From contig NW_005434624.1 in assembly GCF_000315625.1 (NCBI RefSeq), positions 513,100 through 577,099 on the forward strand: a stretch of DNA of 64,000 nucleotides, written 5' to 3'. Origin of the DNA: Guillardia theta CCMP2712. Lineage: Eukaryota; Cryptophyceae; Pyrenomonadales; Geminigeraceae. Numbering within the stretch: the first letter of the stretch is position 1; each line of letters opens with the position of its first letter. The notes under the pieces are model-generated. The model did no database searches and was not told the origin of the DNA. It worked only from the letters and a program-made list of their open reading frames with translations. Below, piece by piece: positions 1 to 10,723 of the stretch. The translations under genes and the position numbers were made by a program.

Positions 1-17
1 TGATACAAGGTACCCAC

Positions 18-1572
18 ATGGCAGCGCGAGGGCTCACGATCGTCGTTCTGATCCTCTCGCTATGCTCGCCCTCCTGGTGCTTCTCTTCCCTGCTGACTCG
101 CATCTTTCAGCTCCGAAGCTCTCCTTCCTCCAGACCCTCTCCTCCTCCTCGTTGTGTCAGCATGAAGGTTGCGAGTGACGCCATGGTGTTGCGCGGGCAG
201 AGGGTCTTGGTAACAGGCGCCGGGAGAGGGATAGGACGGGCGATTGCTCTGATATGTGCAGAGCAGGGAGCAAAGGTGATGCATCAATATCTTTGATCTG
301 CTGCCTTCCTGTCCTTCAGTCCCATGACCCACTTTGCTGTTCGATCCTCGTTTTTCCTTCTGCCCCGATGGTCTTCCTGTGCTGACCCTGCTGTCGTCAT
401 AGGTAGCGCTCATGTCTCGCACAGAGGAGGAGCTCAAGGCGGTAGCTGAGGAGGTGAAGAAGGCGCATGGCGAGGAGGCGCTTTACCTTCCCGTCGATGT
501 CACCAACGAGGGGCAAGTGGAACGAGCTGTGCAGAGCGTGGTGGAGAAGTGGGGGGGGATCGACATTCTGGTGAACAATGCAGGAGCCGCCTGCGAGAAG
601 AAACCAGCGTACGAGCAGTCGGTGGAGGAGTTCCGTAAGCTGTTGGAGATCAACACTGTGTCTGTGCTGTCAGTGACCAAGTCGGTCATCAACCAATCGA
701 TGCTGCCGAATAAGAAGGGAAAGATAATTAACATCTCCTCTCGAGCCGGGAAGGTCGGGTACAAGAACATGCTCCCATACTGTAAGTCATGGCGGGGAGG
801 GTGGATGTGTGTGGAAGTTTGATAGCGATAGCGAGTGTGCGTGTGGATGTGATGTGATGTGATGTGATGTTATGTGATGTGATGTGATGTGATGTGATGT
901 GATGTGATGTGATGTGATATGATGTGATGTGCCAAAATCTGAAAGCCGCCTTGCAGGTTCTTCCAAGTTTGCGCTCGAAGGTCTCACGGCCGCTCTGGCT
1001 CAGGTGAAGTTGAGAGGGCGGGTGGAAGATGCTGAGGAGACGTCAGGATGTCAAGGACCTGGGAATCACCGTCAACTCAATCTCCCCTGGGATGGTGGAC
1101 ACTAAGAGTTTCCCCAAGGCTGAAGGGCAGGCAGGGGTAAGATTTGATGACGGAGAGGAGGAGGAGAGGAGGGAAAGGGGAAAGGAGGAGAGGAAGAGGG
1201 AAAGGGGGAAGAGGGATATGGAGAGGAGAAGAAACAAAAAAAGTGGTTGAGGAGGAGAAATTGGAGAAATTTGTGTAGAAAGAGCTATAGTGAAGGCTGA
1301 GGAGTTTTCTGAGGCTTTTCGATGCAGGTCAGGACAGCGGAGAGCATCCGAGATGGCCTACTTGCTCTGGTATGGCTTATCAAAGTTTAACGCCAGTGTG
1401 ATCATGGCGGCAGATGCTGAGTGATGAGACTGGGAAGTATATTCACGTCGACGAGTTCGATGCCGCAGTCGAGAAAGTACGAGGAACTACAAGAGGACAG
1501 TCTTCTGACATGTCACAGGGCGACATGAAGAAGGCATTCAAGAACATTCATGAAGATGCTTTCCAGGTCTGA
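18..1572 (+). CDS. Short-chain dehydrogenase/reductase, FabG-like, probably plastid-targeted
   Basis: Likely NADPH-dependent oxidoreductase of the classical SDR family, closest in style to 3-oxoacyl-ACP reductase of plastid fatty acid synthesis. I read five introns; exon 1 is 18..275, exon 2 403..781, exon 3 starts at 957, and the last exon ends in TGA at 1570..1572. Seen: nucleotide-binding VTGAGRGIG, the NNAG motif (VNNAGAA), the serine motif INISS and, formed across a splice, the catalytic Y-x3-K as PYCSSK. The downstream SISPGMVDT motif is also typical. The first 25 residues are hydrophobic (LTIVVLILSLCSPSWCF) and are followed by a Ser/Pro/Arg-rich stretch, which fits a signal peptide plus transit peptide. 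Substrate is not determined; other SDR activities are possible. Confidence 0.82.
846..930 (+). repeat. GATGT pentanucleotide microsatellite in an SDR intron
   Basis: About 17 units of GATGT, with one TATGT and one GATAT variant, inside the intron 782..956. It lies between the exon ending at the catalytic tyrosine codon and the exon carrying the lysine of Y-x3-K. Confidence 0.9.
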
Positions 1573-2560
1573 TCGACAAGGGCAGTCGCCAGTTAGTCAA
1601 GGAACTTGCAGCTTGCGATGTGGCTGTCGTTTATAGATGAAACGATTTGCGAACTGAGATCGAGTCAAAATGCATCTGTTGTTGTAACCCTCAAGACATC
1701 TAAAAGAAGTTGGCAAACATGAAGTGATCGGCCTCTCTTGTCTGCGGCCTTGGTGGGTCTTGTCGTTCTTCTCCTCTTCCCGTCCGCGTCTTCCTCTCCT
1801 TGTGCTGTCCCGCTTTTTCCCTCGACTGCTTCCCTCCCTCTACTTCCGCGCTCTTTCTCGTTCCTCCCTTGCTCTGCTCTTCCCCGTCTCCCTTGTGCTT
1901 CTCTTTCTCACTTTTCCCTTTCCCTTCTCCTTTTCCCCACCGACTGGACAGCGGCGTCAGCGACGGAGTCCAGCTTGCGATAGCCTGCGATGCTGAGGGT
2001 GTAGAGGAGGATGAACGGGGAGGGGGAGGGAGGGAGGGGAGAGAAACGTCAGCAGAGGTCTCGCAGGAAAGGCTCTCGTCTACTTGCTCGGGGCCTCGGA
2101 GGCTTCATCCAGGCAGCTGCCACAGGAAGCTTCCCTGCTCCTGCTCCCTCCCCTTGTCTGCCCTGCGTTGGTCGCTCCCTCCTCCCGAATCGATCCTCCG
2201 CCTGCAGTCGTTTGACATATGGGAGGAAGAGCGACAGAAAACCTTGTCGGGCTTGGGAGGGGCGGATCGAGGCCGTGGAGGAGGAGCAGAGCGAGGACGA
2301 GGACGAGGACGAGGAAGAGGACGAGGAGCAAACGAGGAAGGGGAACCAGGGCGTACAGGCCCTGCATGCTTCCCCGTCCTCTTGCTTGTCTTCTTCGCCT
2401 CTTCGAGAGGAGCGAAGATAACTCCACTGACACTGAGGCAACGAGGAAGGAGAAGCTTGCGGAGGACAAGCTCGAGAGCTTCTGATGGGGAGGAGGGGGC
2501 AGTGAGAGAGCTTGAGGAGAGGAAGTAGAGGAAAGACAGTTTGAGGAGGAGGAGGAGGAA
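1573..2560. other. Pyrimidine-rich then purine-rich spacer, no gene resolved
   Basis: About 1 kb with strong strand asymmetry: CT-rich at 1740..1950, GA-rich at 2010..2060 and 2270..2560. Long open frames exist on both strands only because of the repetitive composition (poly-Ser, poly-Arg-Gly or poly-Asp-Glu). Part could be 5' exons of the plus-strand locus that follows; an acidic run EEEQSEDEDEDEEEDEEQ at about 2279..2332 is the most protein-like piece. I cannot assign a gene. Confidence 0.4.
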
Positions 2561-3229
2561 ATGAGGGAGGGAGATTTTGTCCAGATTCGAAGAGCTCGTC
2601 TGCCTCTCCTCTTGTCTTCTCCTTTTCTTCTCCTTCCTTGCATCTTGAAGACGATGAACAAGCGAAAGATACTCTACTCTTGTCATATCCCCTTGTCCGC
2701 CACTGCTTGTCTGCTGGTAAAGGGGTTGTTACATCGCTCACACAAACAACTTCTGATATCTTCACAAGCGCTCTCATTCTGTCATCACAAGAATGTGCAT
2801 CAACGCTTCAATCATCATATTGAAAAACATTCAGACAACAAAACTCTTTACTATTGCCATCTGTTCATCTTCACAGCCATCACTTTTCTTATCTCTCCCT
2901 CCATCATCCCCAGCATTTGAAAACTTTCATATTCCTTTCTCTGACCTGCATCATCGACTTGACTTCCATCTCCGAGAAGTACAACTCAAGCAGACTCGCA
3001 ATGGTCCCACATGGAAGTCTCCCTGCTCGGGAGTTCCAGCCAAGACTGTGACAGAAGAAAAGTCAGCTCGCAATCGCTTGGCGTGATTGAGTGGGAAACA
3101 AGCAATGAGTCGTCAAGGTCCGATGTAGAAGGAAAGGAAGAAAACGGTCACCCTGATTTCAGACACAAGTTTGAGTCTTTCTCGTCGAAGGCCTTCAAGA
3201 CGCTGTCGTCTGAAACAACCTCCTGCTGA
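2561..3229 (+). CDS. Probable 3' exons of an uncharacterised gene
   Basis: Two stretches read like ordinary protein on the plus strand: 2638..2823, with composition typical of a globular domain (LSAGKGVVTSLTQTTSD), and a terminal exon around 3040..3229, hydrophilic and Ser/Glu-rich (SLGVIEWETSNESSRSD), ending in TGA at 3227..3229. Splice joins and the 5' end could not be settled; upstream exons may lie in 1730..2560. No family recognised. The next gene is convergent, its stop codon starting 41 bases away. This could be a wrong call. Confidence 0.3.
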
Positions 3230-3269
3230 TCACAGTTATCGTATCGTTGACTTGTAGACTAGTGTCGCA

Positions 3270-6135
3270 CTACTCTCCCACCTCTTCCTCTTCCAGAGCT
3301 CTTTCCACAACCTCTGGTTGCGGTGCAAACACGTGCTCTCTTATCTTCTTGTCGTCCAGCCCGCCCCCGCCAGAGGTAAAGCCGCACTCCCTCGCCATGT
3401 CGAGCTGACAGTTGTCATGTCATCTCGCAAGAGTTCCAACGAGCAAGTTACAAAATCTTGCTGGGTGAGGTAGTCTTTCTCTCTCACAAGCTGGGCGGTT
3501 GAGACGATGTCATCGTCGATGATGCGCTTCATGTGCTTGTGCTTGCTGTAGAAGTGAAAGATCTTGAGGTGACGTCAGCAAGACAGTCGGAGCAACAAGA
3601 ACTGAGTTGTGGACCTGATATAGCACTTTGAAGTTTCTCGTGAGGACAGCTTGTAGGTAGATCGCCTCCTCAGCCCTGCTAGGATTCGATTCTTGGCTCC
3701 TCTGATCAACAAGAAAACTCTAAGTTATACAGAGCAATGAGATAGCAGCGAAGACATGATGCTTATCCACGACATCGGCTATGACATTGGAGATCTTGAA
3801 ATCATTGTTTGATGAGAATTTCACGATAGAAACCTCATCTTCCTGCAGAAGAATCATTTCAATCATGTATGATATTTCAAGCAGATCACTTCTTCGTAGA
3901 ATGGTTCATTGACCATGAAATCTTTGTTATTGTCTTCAAACATCACGACAGAGGTCTGTTTCTCTCCGACAGGTGACTTTCTTTCGGCAGTCTATTGAAA
4001 AAGACATCTCCTGTTACATCTCCATTGATTGCACCTCGATCAAACACCTTCATGTTCTTCTTGCGTGTCGAGGCAAGTTGCTCCATCATGGACATGTTTG
4101 TCTTTCAAAGTAATCAGTGCCAGCAATCACAATCAACTCTACTTGCCAGCAGCTGTTGTTTCTGCTCGTCTGCTTCAGTCTGCACTTGCCGTTTCACCCT
4201 CATCTCCATCTCCTGCACGTCAAAAACTCTTTCAGTCTCGTTCTTCCCCTTCTCTTCATTTCACTTTCCTCGGATATCCTTGCTTCCTCCAAGAAGAAGG
4301 TCTTGAGCGCTGCCTCCAACCGCCTGACTGCTTTCTCAGCAGTGACCTTCTCCTGCAAACTGCTCTCCAACTTGACGCAGCTCAGTCATTTCCGGCAACA
4401 CTGTCAGCGCTGGGTTGCTCTGCGTTACCTCTTGCTTCTTGGCTTCCACAGCTTCGATAAGATGCTTCATATCAGCATCATCGAACTTCTCATCTTCTTC
4501 AACTTCAAGTTGTCTTGTCTCCTCTTGCACTTCTCTCTCGAGCTCATCAATCTTGTTGCGCCAGGTCACCTCCTGCGGAACGTAAGTGATCCACAATCAC
4601 GGTCCATTCACATCGTCAACGCAGGAGAGGTACAAAGTCAACGACGAGACAACGAACTCAACTCCGCAATCTCCAACTCGAACGCGTATACCTCATCTGT
4701 GAGCTTGTCTCGCAGACGATGGAAATACTCAAGTTGGCATCTTGCTCCCTCGACCTGCTCCTTCATCTCTTCGTTGGCTTGCTTGTTCATCCTCATCCTC
4801 TCGAGATGCTCTTGCAACTTCTCCGTCAACATTTCTCGTCGCTCCCACGCCTCCATCATGTCGCTCCTGACTTGTTGCCACTCGTCCTGGGACCTCTAGT
4901 CATTGATCAAGGCTGAGCAACATGATGATGATCAGGCAAAGTGTGCAAGGGTGAACAAGCAGGTGGAAGGGATTCGTCATCAACAACAGTGACCCTGATA
5001 GCAACTCACTCTGGCTGTCTTCAAGGTTGCATCTTCCACCTCCCCAATATCATGCTCAACATCCCACTTCGACATCATCTCCATCATCTCATCCCTCGTC
5101 TCTGCCCTGCTCAGCCTAGGCAACCAAACTTTCCCCCTCTGTCTCTCAGCCCATTCTCCCGTCATCCTGAAGGTCGACGCCCTTCGGTTCTTGTTCGGAG
5201 ATGTCGAGGGCTCATCATCTTTCCCCTTGGCATTCAAATCCTCATCGACCAGTTGGCTGAGGGTGAGAGATCGAACGAGACCTCTCTCTGCTACAAGATG
5301 CTGCTGCTTCTCTACCTTCTCTCTTCGCCAGCCTGTCGCCCTCCTCCGCTCCCCCGCCATCATCTTTTTCCTTACTCCCTCTCCCCGCAGTTCTTCTGAA
5401 GGAGATTGCGGGCGATCGTTCTCTCGAAGAACTTGAGCGATCGTATCGTCTGCACGTCATGGCATCAACAGGTGTGCAAAAACTTTCTCCTCCTTCTCCT
5501 CCTTTCCTCGCTCCCACCTGTGAGAAGGTCAAGAAGAGGTTCAAGCTTCAAGTTTCCCTCGTCATTGCGGTCAACCCGCTCCATCGCTCTCTCCCATACA
5601 GTCATGGCATCCCTCCTACACCAGTGTCAGCCATCGCAAGTCGAAGCCCTCCTCTCGCGTCTCCTCGTCTCCCTCCTCACTGAAGGCGAAGATCTTGAAC
5701 TTGAGCTCTGATGACTTGCTTAAAGCTTTTCAAGCTGATGTACAATGCTCCTCCACTGCTCTCCTCACTGCTCTCGGCCAGCGCCCGGATGAGGCTCTTC
5801 TGCTTCAGAGCATGACCATTCGATTGACCCACTGGCGATGCTGCACGATCGGCAATGGGGGTTGCAGACACCCATTCCCCCGCTACCTCCACCTGCGGGC
5901 ACCATTACCCAGCAGCTTACACCGCCACCATCACCTTGCAGAGTTGGCCGATAAACTTGGAAGCTGCGGCTCCCCCCCCATGCCTCAGCTCAACCCCACG
6001 AACTACATCGCGATGCGCGATGGACAACTGAGAGAAAGGAATCTCTCCCTCGTTGGGAACCCATCGCTCAAGCCTCTTCCTCTTGGAGAGAAAGTGCTGG
6101 ACCCTCAGGTCAAGATCACTGAACGACGAAGACAT
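3270..6135 (-). CDS. Uncharacterised multi-exon coiled-coil protein
   Basis: A minus-strand gene with about ten exons. The proposed start is the ATG at 6135 (MSSSFSDLDLRVQHFLSK); further exons lie near 5892..5677, 5363..5010, 4905..4640, 4596..4230, 4080..3985, 3850..3760, 3700..3620 and 3590..3270. The last intron is only 47 bases; the protein ends in an acidic tail (ERALEEEEVGE) with TAG at 3270..3272. The centre (4230..4905) is heptad-rich, for example REMLTEKLQEHLERMRMNKQ and KIDELEREVQEETRQLEVEE, so a long coiled coil is clear. The flanking parts look globular. No catalytic motif was seen. A cytoskeletal or ciliary role would fit the architecture, but that is a guess. Exon edges are approximate. 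Confidence 0.6.
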
Positions 6136-6479
6136 GTATCCTCGTCAGCTCGGTCGACGTGGAGCTTCGAAGATTCTCATGTCAGGAAAGAACAATCTCG
6201 TGGAACAAGAGCTCACTGTCTCAGGCTGCGGGTGTTTTCGAGTTCAGCACTTGTCTTCCTTCGAGTGCTGCCCCGTTGCCAGCATAGTCTTCTTCCCTCC
6301 AAGACAACCACTGGGCCGTTGTCCCTTCATCACTGACTTCAGATGCCCTTCCAAGGCTTGCAGCGAGCCCCTGGCATTTCTAGCAATGAGAGTCAAAACC
6401 AGTCAAAACCCTCTTGCTGAGAGTTCAACTGCCGCTCGATTTATCGGAGTCACACCGACGGTGACTGACAGACTCAGTG

Positions 6480-6960
6480 ATAGCACATTGATCGGACCGC
6501 CGTGCAGTGCCTCGGATCAGCCGGGGGCCCCGGGCCCGGTAATCCGAGTCGTGCCGGGCCCGGGGGGGCGACCGTACCGTGTACCTTACTTACTCTTTAC
6601 TCAAACTTCCGTTAAGTTCAACTAGTACGCCGTCGGAAGTACTCGGGCGACGCCGCCGGCCGGCGACGCCGAGCCCCGCGCCGGCGGCCACCCTGACCCG
6701 CACGCCGCAGCCTGAGGACCTTGAGGACAGTGTCAGGGTCAAGCCTCCTCGACTCTCCTGATTGTCCTCGTACTGATTTTTAACTTAACTTTGAGTAAAG
6801 AGAGCCGAGGGCCGGCCGTGCGGGTCAATTGGCGGCAACTTAACTTTCAACGGAGTAAAGAGGCGGCAACCGTGAACGGCTGGGATCACTGAGCCTCAGG
6901 CTGGGTCAACGCTGCGCCCGAGTCGCTTTATCCGGGCCTACGATCATAAAGATCTCGTCC
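6480..6960. repeat. GC-rich island with inverted AACTTAACTTTGAGTAAAG motifs
   Basis: Abrupt rise in GC against the flanks. An inverted-orientation motif at 6595..6622 (CTTTACTCAAA, a 6-base insert, then TTAAGTTCAA) faces a forward motif at 6781..6800 across about 160 bases of very GC-rich DNA; a third, altered forward copy is at 6837..6860. The forward copy is preceded by the extended repeat half (CCTGATTGTCCTCGTACTGA). This looks like an inserted non-autonomous element or a nested set; no coding capacity seen. Confidence 0.6.
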
Positions 6961-7277
6961 TCATGACGAGTCAGACCGTCATGAGTCCGAGACTCGAGAG
7001 TTTCATCATGCTTCAAGTTCGTCTCTTGGTTTCATGTGATATGGCCAAGTTCATCATTATGTCGTAGAGCTCTACACCATTCTTCCGTGGATCACAATCA
7101 TCATCATCATCTCTATCTCTTCTGAGAGCGGCTGAATCATCACCAGAGTCCCTAGACACGTGAGCTGGTGTGAATGTAAGCACCCTTTCTTTACATAAAG
7201 ATCATAGACAACTATTTTTCGAGATCACTCACCAACGGAGCGATTTCTGATAGTACTACAATGATTCAGCAATACTT
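6961..7277. other. Spacer 3' of RWP-RK gene copy 3
   Basis: AT-balanced intergenic sequence. It holds a short direct repeat around 6960..6992 (CATGACGAGTCAGACCGTCATGAG) but no gene or other motif that I can support. Confidence 0.4.
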
Positions 7278-7694
7278 CTATATCTTGCTGGTCACTAGAC
7301 AGAGGTCGACTGGCTGAGCATTCGAGAAAAATATAACGGGATCCATATCAGTGGCATCCATGTACCACTCCAGCCATGCCGTATCCCAGCAGACGGGAAC
7401 TGGTGCTTCTCCTCTCCTCTGGCCATCAGTGCGCAATTCCTCCTTGTCCTTGTACTCGCGTTGTCTTGTCTGGGAGCTCGTGCCCTTGGTGTACGGCCAG
7501 CGCTGGATCCCGAGCCTCCGGCACGCAGCCTTGAAGCTCGTCAGGCACACCCCGAGCTGCTCGGCTGCCTCCTCTTGCCGGACGTGGAAGAGGCCCTGCA
7601 GAAGCTGAGCGTCGAGGGTGACCTCTCGCTGGAGGGTTGCTGGGGAGGTGTGTTTTCTTGGGCGGGGGACGATCTTGACCTCATCGAGCTGCAT
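7278..7694 (-). CDS. Small RWP-RK domain protein (copy 3, 138 aa)
   Basis: Intronless, start ATG at 7692..7694. The RWP-RK DNA-binding motif spans roughly residues 28-72: LLQGLFHVRQEEAAEQLGVC, then TSFKAACRRLGIQRWPYTKG. After a short hydrophilic linker it ends with WLEWYMDATDMDPVIFF and an 11-residue tail. RWP-RK proteins are plant/algal transcription factors (NIN-like and RKD groups); this one has no PB1 or GAF domain, so it resembles the short RKD type. The first 218 coding-side bases (7481..7698) match copies 1 and 2 exactly, whereas the rest has diverged. Target genes unknown; a nuclear role in sexual, nitrogen or life-cycle control is family knowledge only. Confidence 0.85.
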   Translation of the reverse strand: MQLDEVKIVPRPRKHTSPATLQREVTLDAQLLQGLFHVRQEEAAEQLGVCLTSFKAACRRLGIQRWPYTKGTSSQTRQREYKDKEELRTDGQRRGEAPVPVCWDTAWLEWYMDATDMDPVIFFSNAQPVDLCLVTSKI

Positions 7695-7698
7695 GTTG

Positions 7699-8367
7699 TA
7701 TGCTGCAAGTGGATTGGGGTAGGAAGGGCAGAGATTGATTATCGGATGAAACAGGAAGTGAGGAATTCAAGGGAGGTGGGGGGCAGTTGTAGGGGGAAGA
7801 GCGGGGGAGCTCTCTGGAAAGAAGGGGAGCAAAACTGGAGGACTGTTTTGACGGTGTGTTATCAGCGAAAAGAAATAAAGAGCCTTTTATGAAGCGTTGA
7901 GAGTAGAGCATTTTCAGCCTTACAGGGCACGTCGCATCGGGTCATCAGTCATCAGAGTCGTCAGATCCGGGACGGGCCCAGTCGCAACTTTCCAAGTTCC
8001 GATTCACTGCACTGAGATCGCCGTGCGGCAGCGGAACTCAGATAGAACAGTGGTCCAATAAGGGTAAGAACCAGGGCTCGGACATTCCAAACATTCCAAT
8101 CAAAGCTTGAAAGTCAGCGAGGCAGCTCTCATGCGCGGCATGCTTGGTTGGATCCTAGTAGCATCGGATTTCGTGTTACAACAAATTTCAACATGTATGA
8201 GATTTAAAGAAGATACAACGAGCTGCGGATGCGGCAAAACTCTTAAGTCTACCAAAAGTTCTTAGGTTCCGGGAGCTCGTGAACAACTTGCCAGTTGCCT
8301 CGGAATCAGTGGCATCAAGGTAGTTGAATCGGCCGCAGAAGCACACCTGGCATACCCGAGTCTTTTT
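7699..8367. other. Spacer between RWP-RK copies 3 and 1
   Basis: Upstream flank of copy 3 and downstream flank of copy 1. No complete gene seen. On the minus strand at about 8205..8345 there is a frame reading FNYLDATDSEATGKLF that resembles the C-terminal RWP-RK-family signature; see findings. Confidence 0.45.
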
Positions 8368-9018
8368 TTACATCAAGTAATCATACATGTCATTTCTAGC
8401 TTTGTGTAAAGGTGTCTGCAAGTAAGCATCATTGATGGCAAAGTTCCAAACCACTGGATCTGAGTCCGTCGCTTCCATGTACCAAGCCAGCCACGCCGTG
8501 TCCCCGTGCCCCAGTACCGCCTCATCCTCCCTCCATCCCTCACCTCCTCCCTCTCTCACAGCAGCTTCTGGCAAGCTCTCCGCGTCTGCATGGTCATGTT
8601 CTCCGTGTCGTGGTGCTGAGACCTGGCCGAGCAACCAACCTGGTGTCCCTGCGCCTGAGCTCGATCTGTTGGCGTGAGACCAGTAGGCGCTGCTGTCTGC
8701 GAGTGGATCCGACGAGGCTGATGAAGGCGATGGCGATGATGCTGACTCTGAGCCTGTCTGAGACTCGCGGGATGGTACGCCGGGTCTGCCGTTGCGCTGA
8801 CTCATGCCCTTGGTGTACGGCCAGCGCTGGATCCCGAGCCTCCGGCACGCAGCCTTGAAGCTCGTCAGGCACACCCCGAGCTGCTCGGCTGCCTCCTCTT
8901 GCCGGACGTGGAAGAGGCCCTGCAGAAGCTGAGCGTCGAGGGTGACCTCTCGCTGGAGGGTTGCTGGGGAGGTGTGTTTTCTTGGGCGGGGGACGATCTT
9001 GACCTCATCGAGCTGCAT
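8368..9018 (-). CDS. RWP-RK domain protein (copy 1, 216 aa)
   Basis: Intronless. I chose the ATG at 9016..9018 (MQLDEVKIVPRPRKHTSP) because all three related copies share it and identity stops just upstream of it. RWP-RK motif at residues about 28-72 with RWPYTKG, then a Ser-rich acidic linker (SESASSPSPSSASSD) and a His/Gly-rich part, then the family C-terminal signature WLAWYMEATDSDPVVWN. The tail after the signature (residues about 190-216) is unique to this copy. The body, 8453..9022, is base-for-base the same as 10830..11399 wherever compared. Likely sequence-specific transcription factor; the linker could be an activation region. Confidence 0.87.
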   Translation of the reverse strand: MQLDEVKIVPRPRKHTSPATLQREVTLDAQLLQGLFHVRQEEAAEQLGVCLTSFKAACRRLGIQRWPYTKGMSQRNGRPGVPSRESQTGSESASSPSPSSASSDPLADSSAYWSHANRSSSGAGTPGWLLGQVSAPRHGEHDHADAESLPEAAVREGGGEGWREDEAVLGHGDTAWLAWYMEATDSDPVVWNFAINDAYLQTPLHKARNDMYDYLM

Positions 9019-9022
9019 GTTG

Positions 9023-9499
9023 AAGTTGGATAACGAGCGGAGTGGTGAGCAGTAGAAAATCAGTTGTAGTGATAGGGAATGCAGAAGCAAATCTTGAAGA
9101 GAGGTTGGAGAGAGACGTGGGTCTGCCGCGTGGAAGCAGGAACTTGGCAGCGCGGGATGAGCTTTCGATGGAGAAGTGCGGAAGAATTGGATTTTGGGTG
9201 TAGGGGAAAGTGAAACGTTTCAGTTTTGGCGGTCCGGATGCCACGAGGAGACGACAAGATGCAGAGCACAGTTTTTTGAGTACCCCTTCTTTTCTATGTA
9301 AATCAAGGGGTCATCAAGCGGTACGACATGTCAACCGGTAAGCTGACTTTTACTATTGGTAGATTTTCAGAATTGGATGTAGTAAAACCCTCTTGCTTAC
9401 AGTCATCTTGGCCGTGACGTCAATCTAGAGAATTCTGCAATGGAAGGTCATCACGGACTCCAGGATAGCGCCATGAGCTCGGATATGGGCCAGCAAACA
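9023..9499. other. 5' flank of RWP-RK copy 1
   Basis: No gene recognised. It differs completely from the 5' flanks of copies 2 and 3 from the base after GTTG upstream of the ATG, so each copy must use its own promoter. Confidence 0.4.
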
Positions 9500-9545
9500 C
9501 TTTACTCAAAGTTAAGTTAAAAATCAGTACGAGGCTAATCAGGAG
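9500..9545 (-). repeat. Full-length dispersed 46-base repeat end
   Basis: Begins CTTTACTCAAAGTTAAGTTA and continues AAAATCAGTACGAGG, then CTAATCAGGAG. The same 46-base layout is present, mostly with 1-3 changes, at 6757..6800 and 38126..38172 in the opposite orientation and at 58171..58216. It lies about 65 bases beyond the 3' end of the retroelement-like ORF 9610..10383. Confidence 0.7.
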
Positions 9546-9609
9546 ATTGGCCATACGGCAAACCTTATCCGGCGCATTGCTGTCCTCCAAACTTAACTGA
9601 TACCTTCAC

Positions 9610-10590
9610 TTAACTGCGCGCAGGCGCCATGCCAGGGATGTCGCCGTGGCCGCCGCCGAAGGAATGAGACGCATACCGGAACGCACCCGCGATGATGGCA
9701 GCGAAGGACAGGGAGGCCTTGAGCTGACGAAAGCTCCTGGACCGGATGCGTTTGCAAGTCGGATCACCTGAGACATCTTGCGAGGCCGAGAGACCATCCA
9801 GCGCTGCCGTTTCCTTGTTCACCGAGCGATCCGCCAGCCACCACAGAAAGAGCAACGCATCATCCTGCAAGAATCCATCAGTGCTGGCGATGATGGGAAG
9901 GAAGGCCTTTGGCGGGACTTGCTGAGCATATGCATTACGATGCCCTCGGATCTTCCACTGTGCTGCTGCTTGCAGTTTTCTCCGAGCCTGGTCGGGGATC
10001 CCATCATTGTCAAAAACATGTGACATGCTGAAGTCCAGGATTAAGCCATACCATTGGACTCCAGTAGCCTGCAATTGCAGAAGTTCAAAATCCCCTGCGT
10101 GATGATCTTCAAGGCCATGTTGGGAAACGTTCTGCCTGGTGCCGGGAACGCATTGCACGTGGACGCGGCATCTAAATCCTGAATCTTTGATGAGGGTACT
10201 GAGGACGGCATTGCATTTCTCATGCGCATCAGTGAATAACGGGCTGCGGTGCCTGCAGGTTGCCATGTGTGTGGTCCCCCCAGGGTGACAGAGAAGATCG
10301 TGGCATTTATCGCAGTGCGGCGAGAAGTCAATCGGCAGTCCATGAAGAAATTTGTCAGCGGCAGCCACCAAGCTGATGGCCATAGTCAGTCACTTATCGG
10401 ATTCCCGCGTATGCCACCGTTGGGTTTGGCATTCAGTGCAGCCCTGCCCGGCGGGTTGTGCGGAGGTTGGTTCTCTGACTGTGCAACACTGCAGACAATG
10501 ATCAAATAGTCGAAAGAACCTCGTCAACCCCAGAGTAAAAATCACCCGGGTCAGTGAGCTTCGGAAATCAACTAGTCCCGTGGAATGCAT
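9610..10590 (-). pseudogene. Broken non-LTR-type element: zinc finger plus restriction-like endonuclease region
   Basis: The main open frame is 9610..10383 (257 codons). It starts with C-x2-C-x11-H-x3-C (CDKCHDLLCHPGGTTHMATC) and continues with HEKCNAVLSTLIKDSGFRC, a GDFELL/LILDFSMSH region and a KIRGHRNAY block. This order, a zinc knuckle before a PD-(D/E)xK-like endonuclease, matches the C-terminal end of R2-type and related reverse-transcriptase polyproteins. No reverse transcriptase domain is present. A second Cys-rich frame (10390..10590, HCLQCC ... GCTEC) lies directly upstream but in another frame behind stop codons, so the element is truncated and frameshifted. Family assignment is by pattern, not by search. 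Confidence 0.5.
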
Positions 10591-10723
10591 TCATCCGAGT
10601 TTCACCGTCACGGGGAGGCATCATTACAAAGCATTACTCGCCACATTCATTCAATCTGAACCGAGTCACAACCAATTACTGCACAAAAGTAGATTCCTCT
10701 TTACCCCTAAAACAACGTGATAC

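Noticed and set aside
2049-2777. 242-codon minus-strand frame and overlapping frames on both strands
   Set aside because: Ser/Arg/Pro runs produced by purine-rich DNA; no domain, and competing frames are equally long.
3675-3705. GGATTCGATTC resembling a tRNA T-loop
   Set aside because: No matching acceptor stem, anticodon arm or D-arm; it lies in an exon of the coiled-coil gene. No tRNA or rRNA gene was found in the window.
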